DNA from: Rhodospirillales bacterium CG15_BIG_FIL_POST_REV_8_21_14_020_66_15
Lineage (GTDB): Bacteria; Pseudomonadota; Alphaproteobacteria; Rhodospirillales; Casp-alpha2
Assembly (NCBI GenBank): GCA_002781745.1
Contig: PFFW01000133.1
Span: forward strand, 30,261-94,260
Direction: 5' to 3'
DNA: 64,000 bases
This document shows positions 52,709-61,286 of this stretch, in pieces; positions within the stretch are counted from its first letter, which is position 1; each line of letters begins with the position of its first letter. Position numbers and translations under genes: made by a program. The notes beneath the pieces were generated by a model. That model did not search any database. It was not told where the DNA came from and worked only from the letters and a program-made list of their open reading frames with translations.

Positions 52709-53479
52709 TTAGTCCTTGTAGAAACGAATGATCAGGTTGTCCGTGCAGTATTGGGCGATACGGTTGAGGGCGGCTTCTTCGCGCCCTTGCACCAGATGCA
52801 TGAGGAACACCAGGACCATGGAGAGCGCCAGGGCCAGCATCGTGGTGTCGAAGGCGACGCCCAGGTCCGTGGTAAGCCGGCCCAGGATATTGTCGGCCAT
52901 CTGCGTCGGGTCGATGGCGCCTGCCTTGCGCAGGGCCCCGGCAATACCGACGACGGTGCCGATGAAGCCGAGAGACGGGATCACCCAGGCCGTATAGCGC
53001 AGCATGCTGTAACGCAGGTCGATCTCGTGCATGAACAATTCCAGGCTGGAATTGAGCAGGCTGTGCGCCTGATCGATGGAGCGGCTTCCGTGGTACTGGC
53101 GGATGATCCGCTGGATCAGGCGCGGCAGAAACCGCACGTCCGCCGTTTCACTTTCCCGCACCCGGCGGTAGTAGTCCTCGAGATTTTTGCCGATTTGCAA
53201 GGCGACCTGGCGATCATGGGGCAGATAGTTGCGGTCAAGCTCGGCCAATTCCGAACCTGCCGAGCGCAGGCGCACGAACAGTTCGCCCAGGCCCACGAAG
53301 AAGGCCAGCCACTCGGCGGCATGGATCGTGAACGGGAAATTCGCCGGCGGTCCGACGATCATCTGCGCGAATTCCGGCGGCAGGGCGGCGTGCAGCGCGA
53401 AGACGACCGCCACGCCGGCACCGACGCTGACCAGAAGCGCCGTAGCCCTGCCTTCGCCGGTCAACCGAGGGACGCTCAT
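52709..53479 (-). CDS. MotA/TolQ/ExbB-family proton channel protein
   Basis: The product has 256 residues from the ATG at 53479 (ATGA overlap with the upstream FHA gene). Four hydrophobic segments: near 12-33, 50-68, 150-175 (WVIPSLGFIGTVVGIAGAL) and 190-225 (LGVAFDTTMLALALSMVLV). The third and fourth match the PF01618 signature of TolQ, ExbB and MotA. No TolR/ExbD gene is present, but the two VWA proteins of the unit begin with a MotB-like helix and may take that place, forming a proton-driven complex. Confidence 0.88.
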   Translation of the reverse strand: MSVPRLTGEGRATALLVSVGAGVAVVFALHAALPPEFAQMIVGPPANFPFTIHAAEWLAFFVGLGELFVRLRSAGSELAELDRNYLPHDRQVALQIGKNLEDYYRRVRESETADVRFLPRLIQRIIRQYHGSRSIDQAHSLLNSSLELFMHEIDLRYSMLRYTAWVIPSLGFIGTVVGIAGALRKAGAIDPTQMADNILGRLTTDLGVAFDTTMLALALSMVLVFLMHLVQGREEAALNRIAQYCTDNLIIRFYKD

Positions 53480-53919
53480 GTGTTCATCCCCTTGCCCACG
53501 GTCACGTACTTGCCCAGATTGTCGTCCCAAATGACTTCGCCTTCCAGGCGGTGCGGATCGTCGTTTCCGCTGCGGCGGCCCGAGCCGGAGGCAACCGCGG
53601 CATCCGCACTGGTCCCAGTCGTCGCGATCGCACCGGCCGACGCCTCTGGCGCCGGCGCCAGGCGCAACAGATCGTCGGCCGTGGTCACGTAATCGCCAAG
53701 CTTCAGGCGTTCGCGGGGCGACACGTAGTCGCGTTTCAGAGCGATCCAGGCTCCGTCCCGATCCCGGTAGGATCCGTTGGTGCTGTCGCGGTCGGCATAA
53801 TACAGGCGGCCGTCCCGGGCCACCGACAGCTCGCCGTGAACGCGGGACACGGTTTCTGTCGGGTCGTCGATCGTAATGTGGCGGTCGCCGGGGTTTCGGC
53901 CGATCAGAAAGTACTTCAT
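53476..53919 (-). CDS. FHA-domain protein
   Basis: The product has 147 residues. The FHA domain fills the N-terminal 100: LIGRNPGDRHITI, ETVSRVHGELSV and DSTNGSYRD are the canonical G-R, S-x-x-H and N-G phosphothreonine contacts. The C-terminal 45 residues are low-complexity (Ala/Gly/Thr), then a short HRLEGEVIWDDNLGKY. It overlaps both neighbours by four bases, in the middle of the phospho-signalling unit. Confidence 0.9.
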   Translation of the reverse strand: MKYFLIGRNPGDRHITIDDPTETVSRVHGELSVARDGRLYYADRDSTNGSYRDRDGAWIALKRDYVSPRERLKLGDYVTTADDLLRLAPAPEASAGAIATTGTSADAAVASGSGRRSGNDDPHRLEGEVIWDDNLGKYVTVGKGMNT

Positions 53920-55385
53920 GGACGTTGCTCCGCCGCCTTCACGTCGACGGTTTCTTGTTCCGACGGCGGCGTTTCCGGCTTGGCGCCGGGCGGCGCCGCA
54001 AGCGGGCGGTCAGCCTGGTCGGCACGGGCGAAGCGGAACCGTACGTCGCCCAGTTCGCACACGTCATTCGGCGCGATCGTTCCGGACGTGACCTGCTGGC
54101 CGTTGACGATGACGCCATTGGCGGAATCCAGATCGGCGATTACGTAGCTGCCGTCCCGTTGCCGCCGGATCGCCGCATGCACGGCCGAGACGGAGTCGTT
54201 CTCCAGCACGACGTCGTTGTCGTATTCGTCGCCGCTGCCGCGCCCTATGACGATCGACTCCTTGCGCATCTCGTAGACGCGGCCGTCTGAATCGAGGAAT
54301 TGCAGTGTCGCGTGGACGGACGGTTCCGGACGTGCCGGCGCGCGGTCGGATGCCGCCGGAACAGCGGCCCTTCGCCGCCGGGCGATCCAGATGATGACGA
54401 ACAAGACGGCCGCCGCGCCACCGGCGAGCGCCGCCTGGACCGGCGGACGCCTGACGGCCTGGCGCCAGGGCAACGCGGGCACCGAAACCGGCACGGCGAC
54501 CGCCACGGCGCCGGCGTCCGTCGTCAGGAACAGTCGACCGCTGACCGACCGCGGCCCCAGCGGCGACTGCAGCGCCGCCAGGTCGAAGGCGATCCGCCCA
54601 CCGGTCTCCAGCCCCTTGAAGGGGTCCTGCAGGGCGGTCGGCGGGATCGGCGCGTCGGCGATGGATTCGGCGTAGGCGCCGCCCGTCTTCTCGGCCATCA
54701 GGCGCAGCCCCTGCAGGCTCGTCGCCTCCTTTAGGACCCGCGCGTAGCCGAAGCTGTAGATCGCGGCGCCCATGCGGCTGGCCGCCTGGATGACGTGCTC
54801 CGAGGTGTATTCCCTGTCCTCCGACAGGCCGTCGGTGAACAGGACCAAGGCAAGGCGCGTCGCACCGCTTCGTGCCAAGACCTTCAGGGCATTGACGGCG
54901 CTCAGGTGAAGCTGGGTGATACGGCCCTCGGCCCGTAACGTGGCGGCCGACGCGGCCACGGCGGCCGGGTCGCTGCCCAGGGGCACGACCACGGTGACGT
55001 CCTTGTCGAAGCGGGCGAGCCCATACCTGCGATGGCCCGGGGCGGCCGCGGTCAGTTGGGCGATGTCGCCGGCGATGCGGTCGATCACGGACTGGCGCCG
55101 CGGGTCGCTGGTATCGACCAGGAACAGAATCGCAGCCGTATCGCCCGTGGCCGGAAACGGCTCGATCTTGCCCGCCACGTCCGCACCTTCAACAGCAAGA
55201 CGTGCGGCGGAAATCGAATTTCCCCGCGTCAGGCGTACGTCCGCCTCGCCGCGCACCGGGCCCGTCTGGCTCCAGCGAACGGTCGCCCCGTCGGCATCGA
55301 TCCGGCCTTCTCCTGCGTAGGCTCCCCCGATGACAACCGCGGCAAGCACAATCCCCAGCACAGAGATCAGCACCCGACGATGCAT
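53916..55385 (-). CDS. VWA-domain and FHA-domain membrane protein
   Basis: The product has 489 residues and is the first gene of the leftward unit (CGGAGG before the ATG). A signal peptide (1-24) is followed by a VWA-like domain about 82-240. Its metal site reads D91-T-S-D-P instead of D-x-S-x-S, so it may not bind metal. A membrane segment lies near 330-350 (LAGGAAAVLFVIIWIA) and an FHA domain about 375-460 (VIGRGSGDEYDNDVV, SVSAVHAAI, DSANGVIVN). VWA is periplasmic and FHA cytoplasmic by topology. It may act as the receptor joining outside and inside. Confidence 0.9.
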   Translation of the reverse strand: MHRRVLISVLGIVLAAVVIGGAYAGEGRIDADGATVRWSQTGPVRGEADVRLTRGNSISAARLAVEGADVAGKIEPFPATGDTAAILFLVDTSDPRRQSVIDRIAGDIAQLTAAAPGHRRYGLARFDKDVTVVVPLGSDPAAVAASAATLRAEGRITQLHLSAVNALKVLARSGATRLALVLFTDGLSEDREYTSEHVIQAASRMGAAIYSFGYARVLKEATSLQGLRLMAEKTGGAYAESIADAPIPPTALQDPFKGLETGGRIAFDLAALQSPLGPRSVSGRLFLTTDAGAVAVAVPVSVPALPWRQAVRRPPVQAALAGGAAAVLFVIIWIARRRRAAVPAASDRAPARPEPSVHATLQFLDSDGRVYEMRKESIVIGRGSGDEYDNDVVLENDSVSAVHAAIRRQRDGSYVIADLDSANGVIVNGQQVTSGTIAPNDVCELGDVRFRFARADQADRPLAAPPGAKPETPPSEQETVDVKAAEQRP

Positions 55386-55484
55386 CGCCTTCCTCCGAAA
55401 TTATCGGCAGCATGAGGAGTTTAGCCGACAATTTCCCGGCATGCTAATATTGCCCGTGTTGATCATCGGGATGGGAATGCGCGG

Positions 55485-57074
55485 ATGACGGGGCTCCGGC
55501 GGCAGATTCGGTCAGCAGGCTTGTCCGGCGTCATCACCCTTGCCGCGGTTGTCTGCCTTGCGGCGGTTGAGCACGCCCGGGCCGCCCCCTGCCGGGACGA
55601 GGTCGCCTGCGTCGAAGCCTGTCCGAAGGTGCCGGGGCCGTTCGGCATCACCCAGCCGGACGCCAAGTGCAAGCTGGAATGCCTGATGCAGGAATGCCGA
55701 CCGGATGCCGGCGCCGGCGGGCCGGAAAAAGGCGCCGGCCCCGTCGAAAAAGTCCCCCAATCGGCGCCGACCGGCGATCTCCGTGTCGCCCTGTCGGGTG
55801 CCGTGGCCTACCGGGCGACCAGCGGCGGGCCGTTCCGCGTCACCGCCATGGCGGCGCCCGCCGGCGGACGCTTCATCTGGTCGGCGGCACCGCCGGACGT
55901 CGTCAAGCTGGTGCCCGCGGCCGTGGCGGCCCAGGGCATCGCGTCCCTGCCGGGGGTCGGCCCGGGGCCGGTCAGCGCGTCGCGCGTCGAGGTCGTGCCC
56001 CTGAAACCGGGCCAGGTCACCCTGCGGGCGAGCTATGCCAAGGATGGCCGCAGCGCCACGACCGAACATCCGGTCGCCATCGTGCTGCCGACGCTGTTCC
56101 TGCACGGCCTGCTGTCCAGTGCGGCGACCTGGGATGCCGTTGCCGGCCGTCTGACGGCCGCCGGCTGGCGACTCGGCGCCAGGCTCTGCGTCACCTGTGC
56201 CAAGGTCGCCGAAGGCGAATTCTATACAGCCGACTTCCGCGACAACGATGCCAGCTACCTGGATCAGGGCAATGAGGTTCGCATCTTTGTCCGCCGTATC
56301 CTGGACCATGTCCACCGGGACGCGCCCAAAGAAGGTCGGCGCGTCATCCTGGTCGGCCACAGCATGGGCGGATTGGCGGCGCGGGCCTACCTGCAGGCCC
56401 ACGACTACGGCGGCGACGTCGCCGCCCTGGTCACCATCGGCACACCTCATCAAGGCAGCGTCGTCGCGCAGCTTCAGTTCACGGCCGGGGTCATGGCCGG
56501 GCCGCCGATGCCGCCGTTCACGGTCGAGCGTGCCGTATACGAGGAGATCCTGCAGCCGTTGCTTCGCCTGGCCGGTAGCGAGCTTGTCATCAAGCCGGCC
56601 GTGAAGTGGTTTACGGGCAGCCGCCTGGGCCTGCCGCTGGACGCGAACGCGCCGGCGGTCCGGGACCTGTCCATGGCCAACCCCAACCTGGGCGGGCTCA
56701 ACCGCGCGGCTGCCGACCGGCTGCCGCGGGATATCGCCTACGTCTCGGTGATCGGTGTGATGCCGCCGGCCCTGTCGGCGGCGATCCTCAACGATCCCAA
56801 GGTCCTCGCCCTGCGCGGCGTCAAGCGGGGCGATCCGGTGCTGTCCCACCTGGCCCGCGTGTTTGCCCGCACGGATGGACTGGTGTCGGACCATAGCCAG
56901 AATCTGAACCGGCTGATTCCCGGCCTGGCGACGGAAATCCGGACGGAAGCGATTCATTGCTGCTATTCGGGCCTCCACGGATCGCCAGGCCGGGCGATCA
57001 ACGAGACGGACCAGGTCGAGATCATCTTCGACGCCATGCGGGCGACCGGGCGTTACCCCGGCCTGCCCAAGTAG
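55485..57074 (+). CDS. Secreted lipase/PGAP1-like alpha/beta hydrolase
   Basis: The product has 529 residues. Signal peptide to about residue 35. A Cys-rich segment (CRDEVACVEACPKVPG, CKLECLMQEC) and an Ig/BIG2-like region about 95-200 come before the hydrolase. The hydrolase has LFLHGLLSSAATWD (oxyanion region) and GHSMGGLAARAY with Ser293 as nucleophile, then TIGTPHQGS, all typical of PGAP1/triacylglycerol lipases. It should act on lipids or acyl esters in the periplasm or outside. It is the first gene of the rightward unit, divergent from the island by 99 bases. Confidence 0.88.
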   Translation: MTGLRRQIRSAGLSGVITLAAVVCLAAVEHARAAPCRDEVACVEACPKVPGPFGITQPDAKCKLECLMQECRPDAGAGGPEKGAGPVEKVPQSAPTGDLRVALSGAVAYRATSGGPFRVTAMAAPAGGRFIWSAAPPDVVKLVPAAVAAQGIASLPGVGPGPVSASRVEVVPLKPGQVTLRASYAKDGRSATTEHPVAIVLPTLFLHGLLSSAATWDAVAGRLTAAGWRLGARLCVTCAKVAEGEFYTADFRDNDASYLDQGNEVRIFVRRILDHVHRDAPKEGRRVILVGHSMGGLAARAYLQAHDYGGDVAALVTIGTPHQGSVVAQLQFTAGVMAGPPMPPFTVERAVYEEILQPLLRLAGSELVIKPAVKWFTGSRLGLPLDANAPAVRDLSMANPNLGGLNRAAADRLPRDIAYVSVIGVMPPALSAAILNDPKVLALRGVKRGDPVLSHLARVFARTDGLVSDHSQNLNRLIPGLATEIRTEAIHCCYSGLHGSPGRAINETDQVEIIFDAMRATGRYPGLPK

Positions 57075-57084
57075 GAATACGGCC

Positions 57085-58125
57085 ATGGACCTTCTTCGCG
57101 ACGGCAAGATCCTGCGCTTCCGGGCCGCGATCGCCGCCCTCGCGTTGGCGGCGGTGCTCGCGGCCTGGCCGCCGGTGACGGGCCACGCCCAAGGCCCGCC
57201 GCACGGTTTCGGTCCAGACTGGTGGAAGCAGTATGCCCAATGGTGCCGCAACCAAGGCGGCACACCGAACGTGCGGACCACGTCCTGCCTGGGCGGGCGC
57301 CTCGACAGCGGCGGCGGCAATCCCTACGGCGGCATCGCCGACCTGGTCGGCGGCCTACTCGCGAAGCTGACCCGCAGCATGATCGAGCGCGCCATCGCCT
57401 GCGTCACCCAGGGATGCCCCACGGGCGGCAGCGCCAATGCCGCGGCTCAGCAGGAGGCGCACCGCCGGCAGCAATTCCAGGGCGCCCGAGACCAGGCCCT
57501 CGGCCTGATGCGGGCGCCCGTTGCCGGGCCCGGCCTGGGCGACGCCCTGGCGCGCGCGGCCTGCGCCGCCAAGCTCATGGGTCAGGCGAGCCAGGCGCAG
57601 CTGCCCGGCGTCGCCGCCCATACCAGCATGCAGGCGGAAGCCTACCTGAACGCGCCCCAGGGTACACCAGGATGCCCGGTCCCCGGACAGGCGCCGGCCA
57701 ACGTCGCCGGCAAAGGCGTCGGCATCACCGAGGCGATCGATCAGGAGTGGAGGTACCAGCTCCTGCGCTGGCAAAAGGAACAGGCGGCCAAGGACGCCCT
57801 GGCCGCGGAGCAACAGGCGCGGGAACGGGAGCGGAAGACGCAGACCCGGGTCGCCGACGCCCGGCAGGAACTGAATCAGGTACAGCAGCGGATCGCCACC
57901 CAGCCGGTTCCGGTTGCGCAAGGCCCGGCGGCGCCACCGGCGGGCCATTCGCCGGCGCAGACGAAGGAGGAGCAGGACGACGCCCTGGCCAAGGCGCAGG
58001 AGGCTCTTCGCCTGGCCCAAATGGCCCATGACGACGCCACCAACCTGGCCCGCCAGGCCACCGAGGAACGGACCAAAGCCGAACAGGAATGGAACCAACT
58101 CAAGACTCAGAAGGGGCCGCAATGA
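57085..58125 (+). CDS. Secreted protein with C-terminal coiled coil
   Basis: The product has 346 residues. A signal peptide (about 1-36, ALALAAVLAAWPPVTGHAQ) leads to a segment with six Cys before about residue 110, suggesting disulfides. The C-terminal half is Gln/Ala/Lys/Glu-rich with heptads (EQQARERERKTQTRVADARQ), a likely coiled coil. No family is recognised. It follows the lipase-like gene by 10 bases and overlaps the TPR-PDZ gene by four, so the three are co-expressed. Confidence 0.75.
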   Translation: MDLLRDGKILRFRAAIAALALAAVLAAWPPVTGHAQGPPHGFGPDWWKQYAQWCRNQGGTPNVRTTSCLGGRLDSGGGNPYGGIADLVGGLLAKLTRSMIERAIACVTQGCPTGGSANAAAQQEAHRRQQFQGARDQALGLMRAPVAGPGLGDALARAACAAKLMGQASQAQLPGVAAHTSMQAEAYLNAPQGTPGCPVPGQAPANVAGKGVGITEAIDQEWRYQLLRWQKEQAAKDALAAEQQARERERKTQTRVADARQELNQVQQRIATQPVPVAQGPAAPPAGHSPAQTKEEQDDALAKAQEALRLAQMAHDDATNLARQATEERTKAEQEWNQLKTQKGPQ

Positions 58126-59633
58126 CCTCGCGCGGCGCCCCGCGGCGGTGGTGGCGGAGGATCGCGGCGGCAGCGGTTGCCGGTGCCCTGGCTGGCGCGG
58201 TCGGCCCGGGCAGCGCCGCCCAGAATCTTTCCGATGACCCGGTGCCGCTGCTCGTGGATGGCCTGACCAATGCCGCGTTGGGCAAGCACGAACAGGCCAT
58301 TCGCGACCTCAAGGGCGCCCTCGCCGCCGGAGCCAAGGCAACGGCGGAACTGCTGTTCTGGCTGGGACTCAGTCAGGTCAAGGGCGGCGAAGTCGACCAA
58401 GGCCTGGCGAACCTGCAGAAGTCCACGGCCGAAGGCGACCCCGCGCGCATTCGCCATGCCCGCCTGCTGGCGGGCGAGGCGCATCGCAAGCGGTCCGATT
58501 GCGCGCGGGCGGTGCCCGAGTTCCTGACCGTGCGCGATTCCGATCCCAAGCTCACGGACCCGGCAACACGGATGGCGCTGGCCTACCTTGCCGACTGCTA
58601 CCTGCGCCTTGGCCGGTTCGACGCGGCGGAGGCCACGGCGCGCATGGCGGAGACCGTATTCCGCGAGGACGGTGACAAGACGGAACAGGGGTTCGCGACC
58701 CGCCTGCGGGCGGTCGCGCTTCTCGGGTTGGGGGACGCGGCCCAGGCCCTGGCGCTGTTGCGCCGCGTGCCGGCACTCAATCCCGATTATGCCCTCGAGG
58801 ACGACCTGCCCGCGTTCTTCACCGTCCAGGGACGCCCCGACAAGGCGTTTGATACGCTGGTCCTCCAGGGTTACCTGGGGGCCGGCCTGTCGTCGCCCAA
58901 GGGCGGCGGCGCCCGGATCGACACCGTCGCGCCCGGCGGCCCGGCGGCCGCCGCGGGCCTTGCCGCGGGCGACCACGTCGTGGCGATCAACGGCGTTCCG
59001 GTCGCCGACGCCCGGATCTTCGCCCGGGGCGTCCGCCAGGCGGGTCCGGGCACCCGCCTTGATCTGCGGGCGGACCGCCTCGGTGCCCCCGTGGAAGTCG
59101 CGGTCGTGCTGGGCTCGCGCCTTGATGCCGGGTTCCACCACCGCCAAGTGCCGGATTTGTTCAAGTGGCATCTGCCCCGCCATCTGGCGGTCACTTCGGC
59201 GGAAAGGGCCGAGTTGGCGGGCGACCTGCATTCCGCGTTCCTGACCTATTGGCAACTCGTCAAGGCGCAGCCGCCCGATTCCCGTGTCCTGGAGCGCCTG
59301 ATCCGCCTTGCCGGCGCGGTGACGCCGCAGCCGGTCGTGCCCGTCAAGGTGCACGCCCTGGCCCGCCAAGCCATGGACCGCTTCGCCCAGGCCAAGACGA
59401 CGGCCGAGGCCGACGGTGCGATCACCGACATGGAGAACGCCCTGCGCTGGGCACCCTGGTGGCCGATCGCCCACCTGAACCTGGGCCTGATGCATATGGC
59501 CCGGGGCAATCCGGGCCAGGCGGCGGTCTTCCTCAGGCTGTTCCTCAAGGCCGATCCTCAAGCAGGGGAACGGCTCCAGGTGGAACAGCGGATCGCAACG
59601 CTGGAGGCGAAACTCCGCAATCCCCGCCAGTGA
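58122..59633 (+). CDS. Secreted TPR and PDZ-domain protein
   Basis: The product has 503 residues from the ATG at 58122 (ATGA overlap). Signal peptide about 1-32. TPR-like helical repeats about 40-230 (HEQAIRDLKGALAAG, ADCYLRLGRFDAAEA). A PDZ domain about 245-330 has DTVAPGGPAAAAGLAAGDHVVAING reduced to its core GGPAAAAGL and GDHVVAINGVPV. A last TPR-like unit is near 455-495. It is a periplasmic scaffold, perhaps for the lipase or the protease of the island. A decayed copy of part of its 3' end lies at about 60265-60404. Confidence 0.85.
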   Translation: MTSRGAPRRWWRRIAAAAVAGALAGAVGPGSAAQNLSDDPVPLLVDGLTNAALGKHEQAIRDLKGALAAGAKATAELLFWLGLSQVKGGEVDQGLANLQKSTAEGDPARIRHARLLAGEAHRKRSDCARAVPEFLTVRDSDPKLTDPATRMALAYLADCYLRLGRFDAAEATARMAETVFREDGDKTEQGFATRLRAVALLGLGDAAQALALLRRVPALNPDYALEDDLPAFFTVQGRPDKAFDTLVLQGYLGAGLSSPKGGGARIDTVAPGGPAAAAGLAAGDHVVAINGVPVADARIFARGVRQAGPGTRLDLRADRLGAPVEVAVVLGSRLDAGFHHRQVPDLFKWHLPRHLAVTSAERAELAGDLHSAFLTYWQLVKAQPPDSRVLERLIRLAGAVTPQPVVPVKVHALARQAMDRFAQAKTTAEADGAITDMENALRWAPWWPIAHLNLGLMHMARGNPGQAAVFLRLFLKADPQAGERLQVEQRIATLEAKLRNPRQ

Positions 59634-59664
59634 AGCCGGGGCACCGGCCCGGCTATATGACGTC

Positions 59665-59811
59665 TCATTGGGTGAAGGGAATGTCTTGGTCTTCCAGCAT
59701 GCCTGCCCCGATACAAGACAAAGCAAGCGACGCAAGCCGTGTCTCTGCCGCCAGTACGATACCCGCAGCCACCAAAGCTCCGTACGCTGGGGAGGGGTCA
59801 TTGCTCGACAT
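59665..59811 (-). CDS. Possible small membrane protein
   Basis: The frame of 48 residues starts at an ATG (59811) with a G-run just upstream and overlaps the end of the 126-residue gene by 14 bases. It has one hydrophobic stretch (YGALVAAGIVLAAE). It may be a real small membrane protein co-expressed with its neighbour or a chance frame. No family known. Confidence 0.35.
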   Translation of the reverse strand: MSSNDPSPAYGALVAAGIVLAAETRLASLALSCIGAGMLEDQDIPFTQ

Positions 59812-60178
59812 GGAGCCCCCCCAGGAAGTCCAGCCAAACGTCGACCGCCTGCAACGCCGGATCGTCGAACCGCGAGAGCAGATCGGCCGCGACGTCGACG
59901 GAGAGTATTCCGGGCGGATCCGAGACGGGCATCCCACCGGCCGCCAGCAACGGCTTGAGTGCCGCCAGAGCCTTACTGTCACGCGGCCGCTGCGCAAGTG
60001 TGCGCAGGAGGTCCCGCAACCGGACAGAAACCGTCATCCGTCCTTCGGCGATCTTGTCCGACCGCAGCATACCGGCCGGCGGCGAGACGTCGATCGCCAC
60101 GGCCGGCGATTGCCATGAAAAGGCCGCCATCATGGCCGCCGCTCCAAGAGTTCGGAACGCTGACGGGGTCCAATCCAT
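59798..60178 (-). CDS. Small secreted protein of unknown function
   Basis: The product has 126 residues. The ATG at 60178 has GAGGAG eight bases upstream and gives a signal peptide (FRTLGAAAMMAAFSWQSPAVA). The mature part is about 100 residues, with RMTVSVRLRDLLRTL and ALKPLLAAGGMPVSDPPG. No family is recognised. It lies between the TPR-PDZ gene and the decayed copy of that gene, on the opposite strand. Confidence 0.6.
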   Translation of the reverse strand: MDWTPSAFRTLGAAAMMAAFSWQSPAVAIDVSPPAGMLRSDKIAEGRMTVSVRLRDLLRTLAQRPRDSKALAALKPLLAAGGMPVSDPPGILSVDVAADLLSRFDDPALQAVDVWLDFLGGLHVEQ

Positions 60179-60264
60179 CGTGCTGCTCCTCGCTTTTCCG
60201 GACGGCAGATGCACCAGCGTAGGAAACATAGCGGAACAGAGCTACAGTTTCCGCCACGGAGGCC

Positions 60265-60404
60265 TTAGGCCACCGCGATTCCGAAGCTGACGGCACGATC
60301 ACCGAGTTGGAGAACACCCTGCGCTGGGCGCCCTGATGGCCGAGCCCATCCGAACCCGGGCCCGATGCACATGGCCAGGGGGCAATCCGAGCCAGTGAAA
60401 CCGG
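60265..60404 (+). pseudogene. Decayed partial copy of the TPR-PDZ gene 3' end
   Basis: Bases 60281-60395 align almost continuously with 59404-59519 of the TPR-PDZ gene (for example GATCACCGA and GAGAACnCCCTGCGCTGGGC shared). The segment CAGTGAAnCCGG then matches the end of that gene (59629-59640), with the part in between missing. The copy has an in-frame TGA where the gene has TGG. It is a non-functional duplicate with a deletion. Confidence 0.75.
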
Positions 60405-60405
60405 A

Positions 60406-61212
60406 TCATCGGCCCAGCCAGACAGCCAGGCGGGCAGCCAGCCCCGGCGCCACGAAGCGCCCGCGGAATCGCCGCACGACCTTGCGCAGATCAGCCGGAA
60501 GACGGGTTTCCGCGGCACGGGCCAGGGAGTTGGGCAGGCCGAACAGGATTTCCGCCAGGCCGCCGGCAATGCAGGCCAGCGTGTCGGCGTCGCCGCCGAG
60601 CGACAGGGCATTGCGGACGGCATCCTCGTAGTCCGTCGCCTCCAGGGCGCAGATCAGCGCCGGCGGCACCGTGCCCGGGCAGGTGACATCGTAGCCGTAA
60701 CCGGGGCGAATGGCGTCGACGCTGGGCCTCATGTCGTAGCCGAAGCGCAGGCTCACCTCGTGCCGGATCGTCCCCGCGTCCGCGCCGTGGCGCGCCAGCC
60801 ACATGGCCGTGGCCGTCGCCTGGGCGCCTTTGATGCCTTCCGGGTGGTCGTGGGTCGGCTCGGCGCTGCGGCGGGCCAGGTCGAGCGCGTCGTCAAGGGT
60901 ACGGGCGGCGAAAGCAACGGGTCCCACCCGCATGGCCGACCCGTTACCCAGGCTGCCATAGCCGCGTTCGCTGTTCCCCGTCATCCAGGTCTTGAAGCCG
61001 CCGCCGTAACCGGCATCCGGATAGCGCCGGGCATACCGGCGCAGATACGTAGCCGGATCGCCGCCGGACATCAGCCAATCGGCGACGGCGATGCTGAGCA
61101 CCGTGTCGTCGGTGTAGGTCGCGTCTGCGCCGAACAGGTCCAGGTCCTTGCGTTTTGGGCAGCCGTACTCGTAGACCGAGCCGGCGATGTCACCCGCGAT
61201 GGAACCCAACAT
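60406..61212 (-). CDS. ADP-ribosylglycohydrolase (DraG family)
   Basis: The product has 268 residues. TDDTVL (34-39) and GGDADTLACIAGG near the C-terminus are the paired metal-binding motifs of the ADP-ribosylglycohydrolase family (PF03747), and GDIAGSVYE at the start is typical. It would remove ADP-ribose from a protein or another molecule. There is no ADP-ribosyltransferase or nitrogenase gene here, so the target is unknown. The start at 61212 gives the family N-terminus; it is divergent from the FliG-like gene. Confidence 0.92.
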   Translation of the reverse strand: MLGSIAGDIAGSVYEYGCPKRKDLDLFGADATYTDDTVLSIAVADWLMSGGDPATYLRRYARRYPDAGYGGGFKTWMTGNSERGYGSLGNGSAMRVGPVAFAARTLDDALDLARRSAEPTHDHPEGIKGAQATATAMWLARHGADAGTIRHEVSLRFGYDMRPSVDAIRPGYGYDVTCPGTVPPALICALEATDYEDAVRNALSLGGDADTLACIAGGLAEILFGLPNSLARAAETRLPADLRKVVRRFRGRFVAPGLAARLAVWLGR

Positions 61213-61286
61213 TCTCCTTGGCCTTGTCCCGACTGCCCGTCCGACCAATACTAGCGGATCGCCGTCGTGAAAGGCAGCGCAGGACG

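Noticed and set aside
43196..55385. Island as a type VI secretion regulator or Zorya defence system
   Set aside because: No type VI structural genes are present, and no ZorC/ZorD or ZorE-like genes were seen; only the MotA-like channel type is shared with Zorya.
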